Assembly (NCBI GenBank): GCA_947644545.1
Contig: CANRZW010000006.1
Location: 1 to 64,000, forward strand
DNA: 64,000 nt
Direction of reading: 5' to 3'
Source of the DNA: an uncultured Lachnospiraceae bacterium
GTDB taxonomy: Bacteria > Bacillota > Clostridia > Lachnospirales > Lachnospiraceae
In this document: piece by piece, positions 7,735 to 15,136 of the stretch
Layout: each line of letters begins with the position of its first letter
Position numbering within the stretch: the stretch's first letter is position 1
The notes under the pieces: generated by a model
Databases searched by the model: none
Seen by the model: the letters and a program-made list of their open reading frames with translations, nothing else
Told to the model about the DNA's origin: nothing
Made by a program: the position numbers and the translations under genes

Positions 7735-7753
7735 CTATTTAAATCATAAATAG
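7735..7753. promoter_or_regulatory. Inverted repeat before the WYL regulator (candidate autoregulatory operator)
   Basis: CTATTTA (7735-7741) and TAAATAG (7747-7753) are a perfect 7-bp inverted repeat 30 bp before the WYL regulator ATG. Its position near the expected core promoter fits self-repression. Confidence 0.4.
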
Positions 7754-7782
7754 CAATTAAAAGCAGAAAGCTGGTACGCCCC

Positions 7783-8715
7783 ATGAAAATAGACAGACTC
7801 ATCGGCATCCTGTCCATCCTCCTCCAAAAAGACACGGTCACCGCACCCTTTCTGGCAGAGCACTTTGAAGTCTCCAGACGCACCGTCAACCGTGATATTG
7901 AAGATCTGTGCAAGGCAGGCATTCCCATTGTAACCAGACAGGGGACGGGCGGCGGCATCTCCATCATGGCGGATTACCGCATGGACCGCACTCTGCTGAC
8001 CACCCGGGAAATGCAGGATATTCTGGCCGGACTGCGCAGTCTTGACAGTATCAACGGCACCAACCGTTACGGTCAGCTTATGGAAAAGTTGTCCGCCGGT
8101 TCATCGGATTTTCTATCCGGCGGCCAGTCGGTGCTTATTGACTTATCCTCCTGGTATAAGGATGCTCTTGCTCCCAGGATCGAACTGATCCGCAGCGCCA
8201 TCGATAACTGCCTGCAGCTGGAATTTCTCTATTACAGCCCGTCCGGAGAAAGCATAAGGACCGTTGAACCTTATTATCTGATCTTCCACTGGTCCAGCTG
8301 GTATGTCTGGGCGTGGTGCCGGAAGCGTGAGGATTTCAGACTTTTTAAATTAAACCGCATGGACGCTCTTAAGATAACCGACAATGCCTTTACCAGAAGG
8401 CCCGTTCCGCTGCCGGACCTTCATAGCGAGCAGATCTTCCCCGGCGGCATCCGGGTTAAGGCATTGTTCGACCCTTCATGCAAATGGCGGCTGGTAGAAG
8501 ATTTCGGAACGGAATGTTTCACCAGACAGGCAGACGGGCGCCTGCTGTTTCATGCGGATTACACCCATAAAGAAAACCTGGTCACGTGGCTTCTGACCTT
8601 CCGCGACCAGGTGGAATTGCTTGAACCCGAAGAAATCCGGGAAGAACTGCAAAATGCGCTTAGAAATACGCTCAGGATCTATGACGCTCATAATAATCCT
8701 GAACTGCTGCCCTGA
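7783..8715 (+). CDS. YafY-type transcriptional regulator (HTH_11 + WYL domain)
   Basis: A 310-residue regulator. Residues 1-60 form a DeoR-like winged helix (KIDRLIGILSILLQKDTVTA, then SRRTVNRDIEDLCKAGIPIV). A WYL domain follows from about 135 to 210 (SAIDNCLQLEFLYYSPSGES, then WSSWYVWAWCRKREDFRLF), and a C-terminal WCX extension completes the protein. WYL domains bind ligands, often nucleotides or nucleic acids, and control the fused HTH. The gene converges on nifU: the two 3' ends overlap by about 44 bp (8672-8715). It stands alone on its strand, so its targets are unknown; the gene behind it on the other strand, the rubredoxin-glutamate synthase, shares the intergenic region and is a candidate. 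Confidence 0.85.
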   Translation: MKIDRLIGILSILLQKDTVTAPFLAEHFEVSRRTVNRDIEDLCKAGIPIVTRQGTGGGISIMADYRMDRTLLTTREMQDILAGLRSLDSINGTNRYGQLMEKLSAGSSDFLSGGQSVLIDLSSWYKDALAPRIELIRSAIDNCLQLEFLYYSPSGESIRTVEPYYLIFHWSSWYVWAWCRKREDFRLFKLNRMDALKITDNAFTRRPVPLPDLHSEQIFPGGIRVKALFDPSCKWRLVEDFGTECFTRQADGRLLFHADYTHKENLVTWLLTFRDQVELLEPEEIREELQNALRNTLRIYDAHNNPELLP

Positions 8716-9049
8716 CTGCCTGCTCCGCCAGCACGGAGCAGTGCACTTTATGTGACGGCAGCCCGTCCAGAGCTTCTGTAACTGCCTGATTTGTCAATTC
8801 CAAAGCCTCCGCAACCGATCGCCCCTTGATCATCTCCGTGGCCATCGAACTCGAAGCGATCGCCGACCCACAGCCAAAGGTCTCGAATTTCACATCCGTC
8901 ACGATCTCGTCATCGATCTTCAGATAAATCTTCATAATATCTCCGCACCTGGCATTCCCGACTTCTCCTATGCCATCCGCATCCTCGATCATTCCCACAT
9001 TTCTGGGATTCCTGAAATGATCCATTACCTTTTCACTGTATAATGCCAT
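8672..9049 (-). CDS. nifU: NifU/IscU-type iron-sulfur cluster scaffold protein
   Basis: A 125-residue scaffold from the ATG at 9049, which follows GGAGGAAAAAC; the in-frame extension to 9070 lacks a site. The three cluster-ligand cysteines are in place (GNARCGD near residue 35, TFGCGSA near 62, HKVHCSVLAE near 105), with the Asp after the first one. The protein receives sulfur from NifS and assembles [2Fe-2S] or [4Fe-4S] clusters for transfer to apoproteins. The 5' end overlaps the nifS 3' end by 17 bp, so the pair is co-translated, a typical clostridial nifSU arrangement. The gene lacks the ferredoxin and C-terminal Nfu domains of nitrogen-fixation NifU, so it is a general-purpose scaffold. 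Confidence 0.92.
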   Translation of the reverse strand: MALYSEKVMDHFRNPRNVGMIEDADGIGEVGNARCGDIMKIYLKIDDEIVTDVKFETFGCGSAIASSSMATEMIKGRSVAEALELTNQAVTEALDGLPSHKVHCSVLAEQAVRAAVQDYYERHRS

Positions 9050-10235
9050 GTTTTTCCTCCTTCCTGTCACTTACGATATCTTTCCATAAAGGCGACATAT
9101 TACGCAGATATGCGACCACCTCCGGCACCACCCGCAGGATCTTTGTCACCTCTTCCTCTGTATTATCCGCACTTAACGTCAACCGCAGAGAACCGTGCGC
9201 TGTCTCATGCGGCCTGCCGATTGCCAGAAGCACATGGCTGGGATCAAGAGAACCGGAAGTGCAGGCCGAACCGGAAGAGGCACAGATTCCCCTGTCATCC
9301 AACAGCAAAAGCAGACTCTCTCCTTCAATTCCTTCAAAGCAAAAGCTCACATTGCCTGGCAGGCGGTTCACCGGATCGCCGTTTAACATAGAATGTGGAA
9401 TCCGTGAAAGCCCCTCGATCAGACGATTGCGCAAGTCTGTCAGTTTCTTCCTATGTATATCCATATCTCTGCAGGCTTCTTCCAGCGCTGCCGCCATTCC
9501 CATGATCGCCGGCACATTTTCCGTTCCCGCACGTCGTCCCCGTTCCTGTGAACCACCCTCAATCAGGTTGGTCAGTCGGATGCCCTCTCTTGCATACAGC
9601 GCTCCGATTCCTTTCGGGCCATGAAATTTATGAGCCGACAGGGAAAGAAGATCGATCTCCTCCCTCTGCACATCGAGTGGAAGGTGGCCTGCTGCCTGCA
9701 CCGCATCCGTATGAAAAAGTACTCTCCTTTCCCTGCAGACGGCTCCAATCTCAGAAATCGGCATAATCGAACCGATCTCATTGTTCGCATACATGATTGT
9801 GACGAGGCAAGTGTCTTCACGGATCGCCTTTGCGATCTGCTCCGGATAAACCATACCATTCTCATGGACATCCAGAAGCTCTACCGTGAAACCTTCCTTT
9901 TCGAGCTTTTCCAGGGTATGGAGCACTGCATGATGCTCAAAGGCTGACGAAATGATATGCCTTTTTCCGGCTGACGCCCCCAGCCTGGCTGCCGAAATAA
10001 TGGCCTGATTGTCCGCCTCACTGCCGCCGGATGTAAAATAAATCTCCTTTGGCTTTGCCCCGATACAGGCCGCGATGCGTTCTCTGGCTGACCATAAGGC
10101 CTCTGCCGCCTTCTGGCCGTCTTCATACAAGCTGGAAGGATTCCCCCAGATCTCTTCCATATAAGGAAGCATCGCATCTATGGCAGTTCTGCTCATTTTC
10201 GTGGTTGCCGCATTATCTGCATATATTTTATTCAT
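9033..10235 (-). CDS. nifS: Cysteine desulfurase NifS/IscS family
   Basis: A 400-residue PLP enzyme. The N-terminus MNKIYADNAATTKMS is diagnostic. The PLP lysine is in LLSLSAHKFHGPKGIG, the substrate-handling histidine in SAFEHHAVL, and the catalytic cysteine in CASSGSACTSGS, whose short loop is that of NifS/IscS class I enzymes. It takes sulfur from cysteine, giving alanine and a persulfide passed to the scaffold encoded next. It forms an operon with nifU and is divergent from an Rrf2 regulator, with a strong promoter at 10281-10309 covered by an inverted repeat. The C-terminal 25 residues (RNMSPLWKDIVSDRKEEKHG) are charged and a little longer than usual. Confidence 0.93.
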   Translation of the reverse strand: MNKIYADNAATTKMSRTAIDAMLPYMEEIWGNPSSLYEDGQKAAEALWSARERIAACIGAKPKEIYFTSGGSEADNQAIISAARLGASAGKRHIISSAFEHHAVLHTLEKLEKEGFTVELLDVHENGMVYPEQIAKAIREDTCLVTIMYANNEIGSIMPISEIGAVCRERRVLFHTDAVQAAGHLPLDVQREEIDLLSLSAHKFHGPKGIGALYAREGIRLTNLIEGGSQERGRRAGTENVPAIMGMAAALEEACRDMDIHRKKLTDLRNRLIEGLSRIPHSMLNGDPVNRLPGNVSFCFEGIEGESLLLLLDDRGICASSGSACTSGSLDPSHVLLAIGRPHETAHGSLRLTLSADNTEEEVTKILRVVPEVVAYLRNMSPLWKDIVSDRKEEKHGIIQ

Positions 10236-10272
10236 AAAGGAACCCCTTTCTATCTTCTATCCTATATCTTAT

Positions 10273-10324
10273 ATACCAACATAATATCTTTATAAACCTA
10301 CTTTGTCAATAGGTTTATTGGTAT
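10273..10324 (-). promoter_or_regulatory. nifSU promoter with overlapping Rrf2-type operator
   Basis: On the reverse strand TTGACA (10304-10309) and TATTAT (10281-10286) are spaced 17 bp, a strong sigma-A promoter for nifS. A perfect inverted repeat, ATAAACCTA/TAGGTTTAT (10292-10318, 9-bp spacer), covers the -35 and spacer. A second repeat, ATACCAA/TTGGTAT (10273-10279 and 10318-10324), encloses it. Binding here would block nifS transcription. Confidence 0.7.
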
Positions 10325-10337
10325 TTCTCTTTATCCC

Positions 10338-10367
10338 TTGAAACTGCTTTTTACCTTGTACTATAAT
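10338..10367 (+). promoter_or_regulatory. Promoter of the Rrf2 regulator gene
   Basis: TTGAAA (10338-10343) and TATAAT (10362-10367) are separated by 18 bp, 37 bp before the ATG at 10404. Confidence 0.65.
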
Positions 10368-10403
10368 AGGTTAACAGGAATCTTGACAGAAACGGAGTAA
10401 ACT

Positions 10404-10856
10404 ATGATCTCAACAAAAGGAAGATACGCACTGCGCGTAATGCTCGATCTGGCGCAGCAGGAAACAGACCGCTTCACGCCGTTAGATGAAATCGCCGCCA
10501 GACAGGGAATCTCGAAGAAATATCTGGAAATCATTCTAAAAACTCTCGTCCGCGAGAAGCTGCTCAAGGGTCTGCGCGGCAAAGGAGGCGGTTACAGGCT
10601 GACACGTTCCCCGCACGAATACACTGTCGGTGAGATCCTGGAACTGACCGAAGGCACCCTTGCCACAATCGCCTGCCTGCAGACCGGCGTAGAACCTTGC
10701 GAAAGAGCCGACAGCTGCATTACCCTGCCGATGTGGAAACAGTTTGACAGGATCGTGCACGATTTCTTTTACCGGATCACATTGTACGATCTGCTTCAGG
10801 GAAATATCCCATACATGATCGTCGACGAAGATCAAACCGCCAGGCCGACCGAATAA
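10404..10856 (+). CDS. Rrf2 family transcriptional regulator (IscR-like, three cysteines)
   Basis: A 150-residue protein. The N-terminus MISTKGRYALRVMLDLAQ and the wing segment LRGKGGGYRLTRSP are classic Rrf2 winged-helix features. Three cysteines (CLQTGVEPCERADSC, spaced C-x7-C-x5-C, about residues 92-106) occupy the place of the [2Fe-2S] ligands of IscR, although the first spacing differs from the usual C-x5-C-x5-C. It is divergent from nifSU, so the likely job is to sense cluster status and control nifSU and itself. CymR-type Rrf2 proteins lack these cysteines, which argues against a purely cysteine-metabolism role. The start follows GGAGTAAACT. Confidence 0.85.
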   Translation: MISTKGRYALRVMLDLAQQETDRFTPLDEIAARQGISKKYLEIILKTLVREKLLKGLRGKGGGYRLTRSPHEYTVGEILELTEGTLATIACLQTGVEPCERADSCITLPMWKQFDRIVHDFFYRITLYDLLQGNIPYMIVDEDQTARPTE

Positions 10857-10981
10857 TATACACGAACGTTTATAACATGAGCGACAGGAAGCATGTACAG
10901 AAAAATTACCAACACGACATACAGCTGTCATGTTTTGCATGGTAAAATATCTGCAAAAACACTTACAAAGGAGAAACCCTT

Positions 10982-11611
10982 ATGAAATATCCATGGATTG
11001 ATGAATATCTGCTGAACAAACGAAGCGTTACCAGGGATCTGCAGAGTGACTGGAACTGGATCCGCTACCACATCGGCGGCAAGATGTTTGCCGCGGTTTG
11101 TCTGGATCCGGAGGATAAGCCTTATTACATCACTTTGAAATTAGATCCGGAGGAAGGAAATTTCCTGCGCACACAATATGAAGACATCGTGCCTAGCTAT
11201 TATATGAACAAAATGCACTGGAATTCCATTAAACCGGACGGTGAAGTTCCAGACGACCTGTTGAAAGATCTGCTTGACAAATCCTATCACCTTGTCTTAC
11301 AAAGTTTCAGCGGAAAGAAACAGCGTGAGATCCTGAACTTAAGCTGCTGCGGAACAGACTGTGAGAAATGCAGCTACTTCGGCTCCATGTGTAAGGGATG
11401 CAATGCCGCCGGTGGTAAAGTCTTCCACGCTCCTGCCGGCAAAGCCTGTCCTATTTACAGCTGCTGTGTTCAGAAGCATAAATATGCCAATTGTCTAACC
11501 TGCGATCTCCTGCCCTGTGATGTGTGGCGCGAAACAAGGGATCCGAACCTTTCCGAGCAGCAGTTTGAAGCTACCATTCAGGAGCGCGTCCATAATTTGA
11601 AGGGAAATTAA
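10982..11611 (+). CDS. MmcQ/YjbR domain protein fused to cysteine-rich DUF3795 domain
   Basis: A 209-residue two-part protein starting after AAGGAGAAACCCTT. Residues 1-115 form a YjbR/MmcQ fold (KYPWIDEYLLNKRSVTRDLQ, KMFAAVCLDPEDKPYYITLK, SYYMNKMHWNSI). Residues 118-195 are Cys-rich (LSCCGTDCEKCSYFGSMCKG, KACPIYSCCVQK, CLTCDLLPCD), like DUF3795 proteins, with about a dozen cysteines able to bind zinc or an Fe-S cluster. Neither domain has a settled function; YjbR has a DNA-binding-like fold. The gene is followed 50 bp later by a GyrI-like protein, and the two probably form one transcript. Confidence 0.75.
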   Translation: MKYPWIDEYLLNKRSVTRDLQSDWNWIRYHIGGKMFAAVCLDPEDKPYYITLKLDPEEGNFLRTQYEDIVPSYYMNKMHWNSIKPDGEVPDDLLKDLLDKSYHLVLQSFSGKKQREILNLSCCGTDCEKCSYFGSMCKGCNAAGGKVFHAPAGKACPIYSCCVQKHKYANCLTCDLLPCDVWRETRDPNLSEQQFEATIQERVHNLKGN

Positions 11612-11661
11612 ATTACCGGCAATGTATATCCATAAGTTAAAGTAGAAAGGAAGGTCTGTCT

Positions 11662-12288
11662 ATGGCATTCGACTATAAGAAAGAATATAAAGAATTCTAC
11701 CTGCCGCCCAAAACGCCAGGTATCATACAGATCCCGGAGATGAATTATATCGCCGTCAGAGGCCATGGCGATCCCAACGAACCCGATGGCGCCTACAAGA
11801 CGGCCATCGGCCTTCTGTACGCCATCGCCTTCACAATCAAGATGAGCTATAAGGGCAGTCATAAGATCGACGGCTATTTCTCTTACGTTGTTCCACCGTT
11901 AGAAGGTCTCTGGTGGCAGGCAGGCCGTGACCACATCGATTATTCCCATAAAGAAGATTTTCAATGGATCTCCATGATCCGCCTGCCGGAATTCGTGACC
12001 AGGGAAGAATACTGCTGGGCCGTTGGTGAGGCTTCGCGGAAGAAACAGAACGATTTCTCCAAGGTAGAATTTTTCCCCTACCACGAAGGGCTCTGTGTTC
12101 AATGTATGCATATCGGCAGTTATGACAAGGAACCTGCCACCATAGAGAAAATGGACCAATTTGCCGCAGATAACGGCTACGTTGTCGATATTTCCGCAAG
12201 CCGTTTCCACCATGAGATCTACTTAAGTGACCCCAGAAGAGCCGCCGTGGAGAAGCTGCGGACAGTGATCCGGCATCCGATCAGATGA
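11662..12288 (+). CDS. GyrI-like small-molecule-binding domain protein
   Basis: A 208-residue protein, all of it a GyrI-like (SOUL/AraC effector-binding) domain. Typical features are the N-terminal IPEMNYIAVRGHGDPNEPDG, the SYVVPPLEGLWW segment and the later VQCMHIGSYDKEPATIEKMD. There is no DNA-binding domain. Free-standing GyrI-like proteins can bind or hydrolyse small cyclopropane- or cation-type toxic compounds, and related ones act as DNA gyrase inhibitors, but substrate and role here are unknown. It follows the YjbR/DUF3795 gene and precedes tRNA-Pro. Confidence 0.75.
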   Translation: MAFDYKKEYKEFYLPPKTPGIIQIPEMNYIAVRGHGDPNEPDGAYKTAIGLLYAIAFTIKMSYKGSHKIDGYFSYVVPPLEGLWWQAGRDHIDYSHKEDFQWISMIRLPEFVTREEYCWAVGEASRKKQNDFSKVEFFPYHEGLCVQCMHIGSYDKEPATIEKMDQFAADNGYVVDISASRFHHEIYLSDPRRAAVEKLRTVIRHPIR

Positions 12289-12325
12289 TAAAATAAAATC
12301 CATAAAAATATTTTGCGTAAAAACA

Positions 12326-12355
12326 TTGACAACACCCACGCGAATGTTGTATTAT
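12326..12355 (+). promoter_or_regulatory. tRNA-Pro promoter
   Basis: TTGACA (12326-12331) and TATTAT (12350-12355) with an 18-bp spacer lie 17 bp before the mature 5' end of the tRNA. Confidence 0.75.
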
Positions 12356-12372
12356 TTTAGTTGTTCGCAAAT

Positions 12373-12446
12373 CGAAGCGTGGCTCAGTTTGGTAGAGCGC
12401 TGCGTTCGGGACGCAGAGGTCGCAGGTTCAAATCCTGTCGCTTCGA
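12373..12446 (+). tRNA. tRNA-Pro (anticodon CGG)
   Basis: The 74-nt cloverleaf is complete. The acceptor pair is CGAAGCG/CGCTTCG, the D stem GCTC/GAGC, the anticodon stem CTGCG/CGCAG around loop TTCGGGA (anticodon CGG), and the T loop TTCAAAT in stem GCAGG/CCTGT. The discriminator is A. The 3' CCA is not encoded. Confidence 0.95.
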
Positions 12447-12451
12447 CGATT

Positions 12452-12487
12452 AACGGAGACTTATAACAGTCTCCGTTTTGTTTTTTT
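12452..12487 (+). terminator. Terminator of tRNA-Pro
   Basis: AACGGAGAC (12452-12460) pairs with GTCTCCGTT (12469-12477), followed by TTGTTTTTTT. Confidence 0.85.
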
Positions 12488-12593
12488 ATAGGAAACAGTT
12501 TTGCTTTCGGCTTCCCTGTTATTGTCAAAAGCAAAATCCTTGACATTCTTATCTTTTCAGATTATAACTATTTATGGAAATGGAGGGGATATT

Positions 12594-13784
12594 ATGGAAT
12601 CATATGAAATTTTAAGGGATCTTGCGATCATTTTACTCTTTGCCAAGTGTTTCGGTATTCTCGCAAGAAAGTTCAAAGCGCCGCAGGTAGTAGGCCAAAT
12701 CATCGCCGGACTGTTAGTCGGCCCATGTGTGTTCGGCTGGATCTCACAGACCGACTTCATCACACAGATGGCGGAAGTGGGCGTGATCATATTGATGTTC
12801 TCCGTAGGACTGGAGTCCGACTTGAAGGAACTGATCAAAACAGGCCCGGTGGCTTTCCTGATCGCCTGCGCCGGTGTATTCGTACCGCTCGTCCTGGGAG
12901 CACTTCTGTATATGGGCTTCTACGGTATGGCACCCTGGGGCAGTGAGAATTTCTATAAAGCGGTCTTTATCGGCACGATTATGACGGCAACCAGTGTCAG
13001 CATCACCGTCGCCTCGCTGCAGGAACTGGGTAAGATCAAGAGTAAGGTAGGTACCACCATCGTCAGCGCCGCCATCATTGACGACGTGATCGGTATCATC
13101 GTCCTCACCTTCGTCATCGGCTTTAAGAGCCCGGATTCAAACCCGATGATGGTCATTATCAAGACCGTTGCCTTCTTTGCGGTAGCCATCGTAGGCGGAT
13201 TTCTTTTCTACAAGATATTTCTCACGCTGGATAACCGCTATCCGCACACGAGACGTGTTCCGATCATCGGCGTGGCTTTCTGCTTTGCCCTGTCCTATAT
13301 CGCAGAGAGATATTTCGGCATAGCAGATATTACAGGCGCTTACGTGGCAGGCGTGATCCTGTGCAGCTTAAGCGATAACGAATACATAAAGCGTAAGGTT
13401 GATGTCAGTTCTTATATGTTCTTCGGCCCGGTCTTTTTTGCCAGCATCGGGTTAAAGACTTCCTTTAACAGTATGAACGGAAAGCTCTTTGCCTTCTGTA
13501 TCTGTTTCGTGATCGTTGCTCTTCTGGCCAAGATCATCGGCTGCGGACTGATCGGAAGACTCTGCAAGTACAATATGGCCGATTCCTTAAAGATCGGCGT
13601 GGGTATGATGACCAGAGGCGAAGTTGCCCTGATCGTGGCACAGAAGGGTCTGGCCGCCGGACTTTTGACAGCAGATTATTTCACCGCCGTCATCTTGCTG
13701 ATCCTCGTATCTTCGATCGCGACGCCTATCATCCTCAAACTGCTCTATTCCAGAGACGAGAAGAACGGCATCGTACATACATAA
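12594..13784 (+). CDS. CPA2-family cation:proton antiporter (Kef/NapA type, membrane domain only)
   Basis: A 396-residue membrane protein from the ATG at 12594, which follows GGAGGGGAT; the in-frame extension to 12501 overlaps the tRNA terminator side and has no site. About 11-13 hydrophobic segments cover the whole length. Family marks include FKAPQVVGQIIAGLLVGP near residue 35, MFSVGLESDLKEL near 75 and SAAIIDDVIGIIVL near 160. The adjacent Asp-Asp pair in the last is the NapA-like electrogenic signature. There is no RCK/TrkA-N regulatory domain, so it is shorter than KefB/C. Likely role: Na+ or K+/H+ exchange for pH and ion homeostasis. It is monocistronic, closed by a terminator. Confidence 0.88.
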   Translation: MESYEILRDLAIILLFAKCFGILARKFKAPQVVGQIIAGLLVGPCVFGWISQTDFITQMAEVGVIILMFSVGLESDLKELIKTGPVAFLIACAGVFVPLVLGALLYMGFYGMAPWGSENFYKAVFIGTIMTATSVSITVASLQELGKIKSKVGTTIVSAAIIDDVIGIIVLTFVIGFKSPDSNPMMVIIKTVAFFAVAIVGGFLFYKIFLTLDNRYPHTRRVPIIGVAFCFALSYIAERYFGIADITGAYVAGVILCSLSDNEYIKRKVDVSSYMFFGPVFFASIGLKTSFNSMNGKLFAFCICFVIVALLAKIIGCGLIGRLCKYNMADSLKIGVGMMTRGEVALIVAQKGLAAGLLTADYFTAVILLILVSSIATPIILKLLYSRDEKNGIVHT

Positions 13785-13804
13785 CGCAAAGTAATCACAC
13801 TAAG

Positions 13805-13848
13805 AAGGGATTCTGATCCTGCGGTAATCCGCAAGGCCAGAATCCCTT
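13805..13848. terminator. Bidirectional terminator between the antiporter and trxA
   Basis: AAGGGATTCTG (13805-13815) pairs with CAGAATCCCTT (13838-13848), with CTGCGG/CCGCAAG pairing inside. The genes on each side converge on it. Confidence 0.75.
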
Positions 13849-13866
13849 TCCTGTTTCTTCTCCTGC

Positions 13867-14184
13867 CTACAGCACTTTCTTAATCTCTTCTACCAGCTGT
13901 TCCTTCTGTACGGCGCCTACGATGGTCGCCACATCCTTACCTTTGACAAAGATCTTGAATGTGGGAATGGACATTACGCGATACATTCTCGCAAGCCCGT
14001 CCTCATCGTCGATATTGCACTTACCGACTTTAACCTTGCCGTCATATTCCTCTGCCAGCTGCGCCACGATGGGAGCCATCATCTTGCAGGGTCCGCACCA
14101 GTCCGCGTAGAAATCCACCAGCACCGGGATATCGGCTTCCAGCACTTCCTTTTCAAAATCAGCTGTCGTAAATTTGTGTTCCAT
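13867..14184 (-). CDS. trxA: Thioredoxin
   Basis: A 105-residue protein of exactly the usual size. The active site WCGPCK is near residue 30, and the cis-Pro segment is MSIPTFKIF near 75. The start follows GGAGGAAGAGAACT. It reduces protein disulfides in the cytoplasm using electrons from thioredoxin reductase; no trxB lies in the window. It is monocistronic between a terminator and the trmB 3' side. Confidence 0.95.
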   Translation of the reverse strand: MEHKFTTADFEKEVLEADIPVLVDFYADWCGPCKMMAPIVAQLAEEYDGKVKVGKCNIDDEDGLARMYRVMSIPTFKIFVKGKDVATIVGAVQKEQLVEEIKKVL

Positions 14185-14308
14185 AGTTCTCTTCCTCCTT
14201 CTTCATACGTTTGACGTATTCTTTCATGATTTGTATTAAAATATTGATCTGCCATAATCTATTATCTGCCGGTTTCGCATGATACTATACCCGCTTATGT
14301 GCCAACAT

Positions 14309-14947
14309 TTACCTGGCAATCACATACTTGTAGATCGGATTGCCCAGCGCCGAGAATTTCTCCTCATATTCCGTCATCACATTGCCGGCAAGCATCTTCT
14401 CATCGTGGTGCAGATCCTCCGTCATCTGCAGAAGCTGCCAACCCGCGGGTTCAATCTCTTCCAGCGCGAACCGGAACAGATCCTGATTATCCGTCTTAAA
14501 TTCGATCACACCGTCTCTTACCAGTATCTCATCATATCGTTTCAAAAATTCACGGGACGGCAGTCTTCGCTTCGCATGCCTGTCCTTCGGCCACGGATCG
14601 GAGAAATTTAAATAAATCCGCTCCACCTCTTCCCTGTCGAACACGTCCGCGATCTCCTCCGCCTCCATCCGGATAAAATACAGGTTCGGCAGCGGATCCG
14701 TCTCCATCTTCTGGATACCGCGCAGCAGCACGCTGGAATATTTCTCAATGCCCACATAGTTGATCTCCGGATGCATTCTTGCCAGATCCATGATGAATCT
14801 GCCCTTGCCCATGCCGATTTCGATCCGCAGCGGATGATCGTTGCCGAACAGCTCTCTCCACCTGCCTTTATATTCCTGCGGTTCGTGCACCACAAACCTG
14901 CTCTCTGCGATCATTTCTCTCGAACCGGTTATGTTACGCAGTCTCAT
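14309..14947 (-). CDS. trmB: tRNA (guanine-N7-)-methyltransferase
   Basis: A 212-residue class I methyltransferase. SAM-binding motif I is LRIEIGMGKGRFIMDLA near residue 42, followed by NYVGIEKYSSVLLRG. The signature IYLNFSDPWPKDRHAKRRL near residue 115 and the final EYEEKFSALGNPIYK are diagnostic for TrmB. It methylates G46 in the variable loop of tRNAs. The start ATG at 14947 follows GGGGGTGCGGGT. No partner gene is needed in bacteria. Confidence 0.95.
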   Translation of the reverse strand: MRLRNITGSREMIAESRFVVHEPQEYKGRWRELFGNDHPLRIEIGMGKGRFIMDLARMHPEINYVGIEKYSSVLLRGIQKMETDPLPNLYFIRMEAEEIADVFDREEVERIYLNFSDPWPKDRHAKRRLPSREFLKRYDEILVRDGVIEFKTDNQDLFRFALEEIEPAGWQLLQMTEDLHHDEKMLAGNVMTEYEEKFSALGNPIYKYVIAR

Positions 14948-15072
14948 ACCCGCACCCCCATGTCAGTCTGTAAACTTCCCTTTTACAATAACAAAATTAT
15001 ACCTATATTTCCTGACAGCGTCAAGAACGCGTGTTTCAGCAGTTTTACAAAACTTTTGGGGCCGGAATTTTC

Positions 15073-15101
15073 TTGATAGTATTTACTCACATGAATATAA
15101 T
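15073..15101 (+). promoter_or_regulatory. Promoter of the S41 peptidase gene
   Basis: TTGATA (15073-15078) and TATAAT (15096-15101) have a 17-bp spacer, 35 bp before the ATG at 15137. Confidence 0.7.
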
Positions 15102-15136
15102 AAATATATACAGACATTGATACAGGTGGTTTACTT

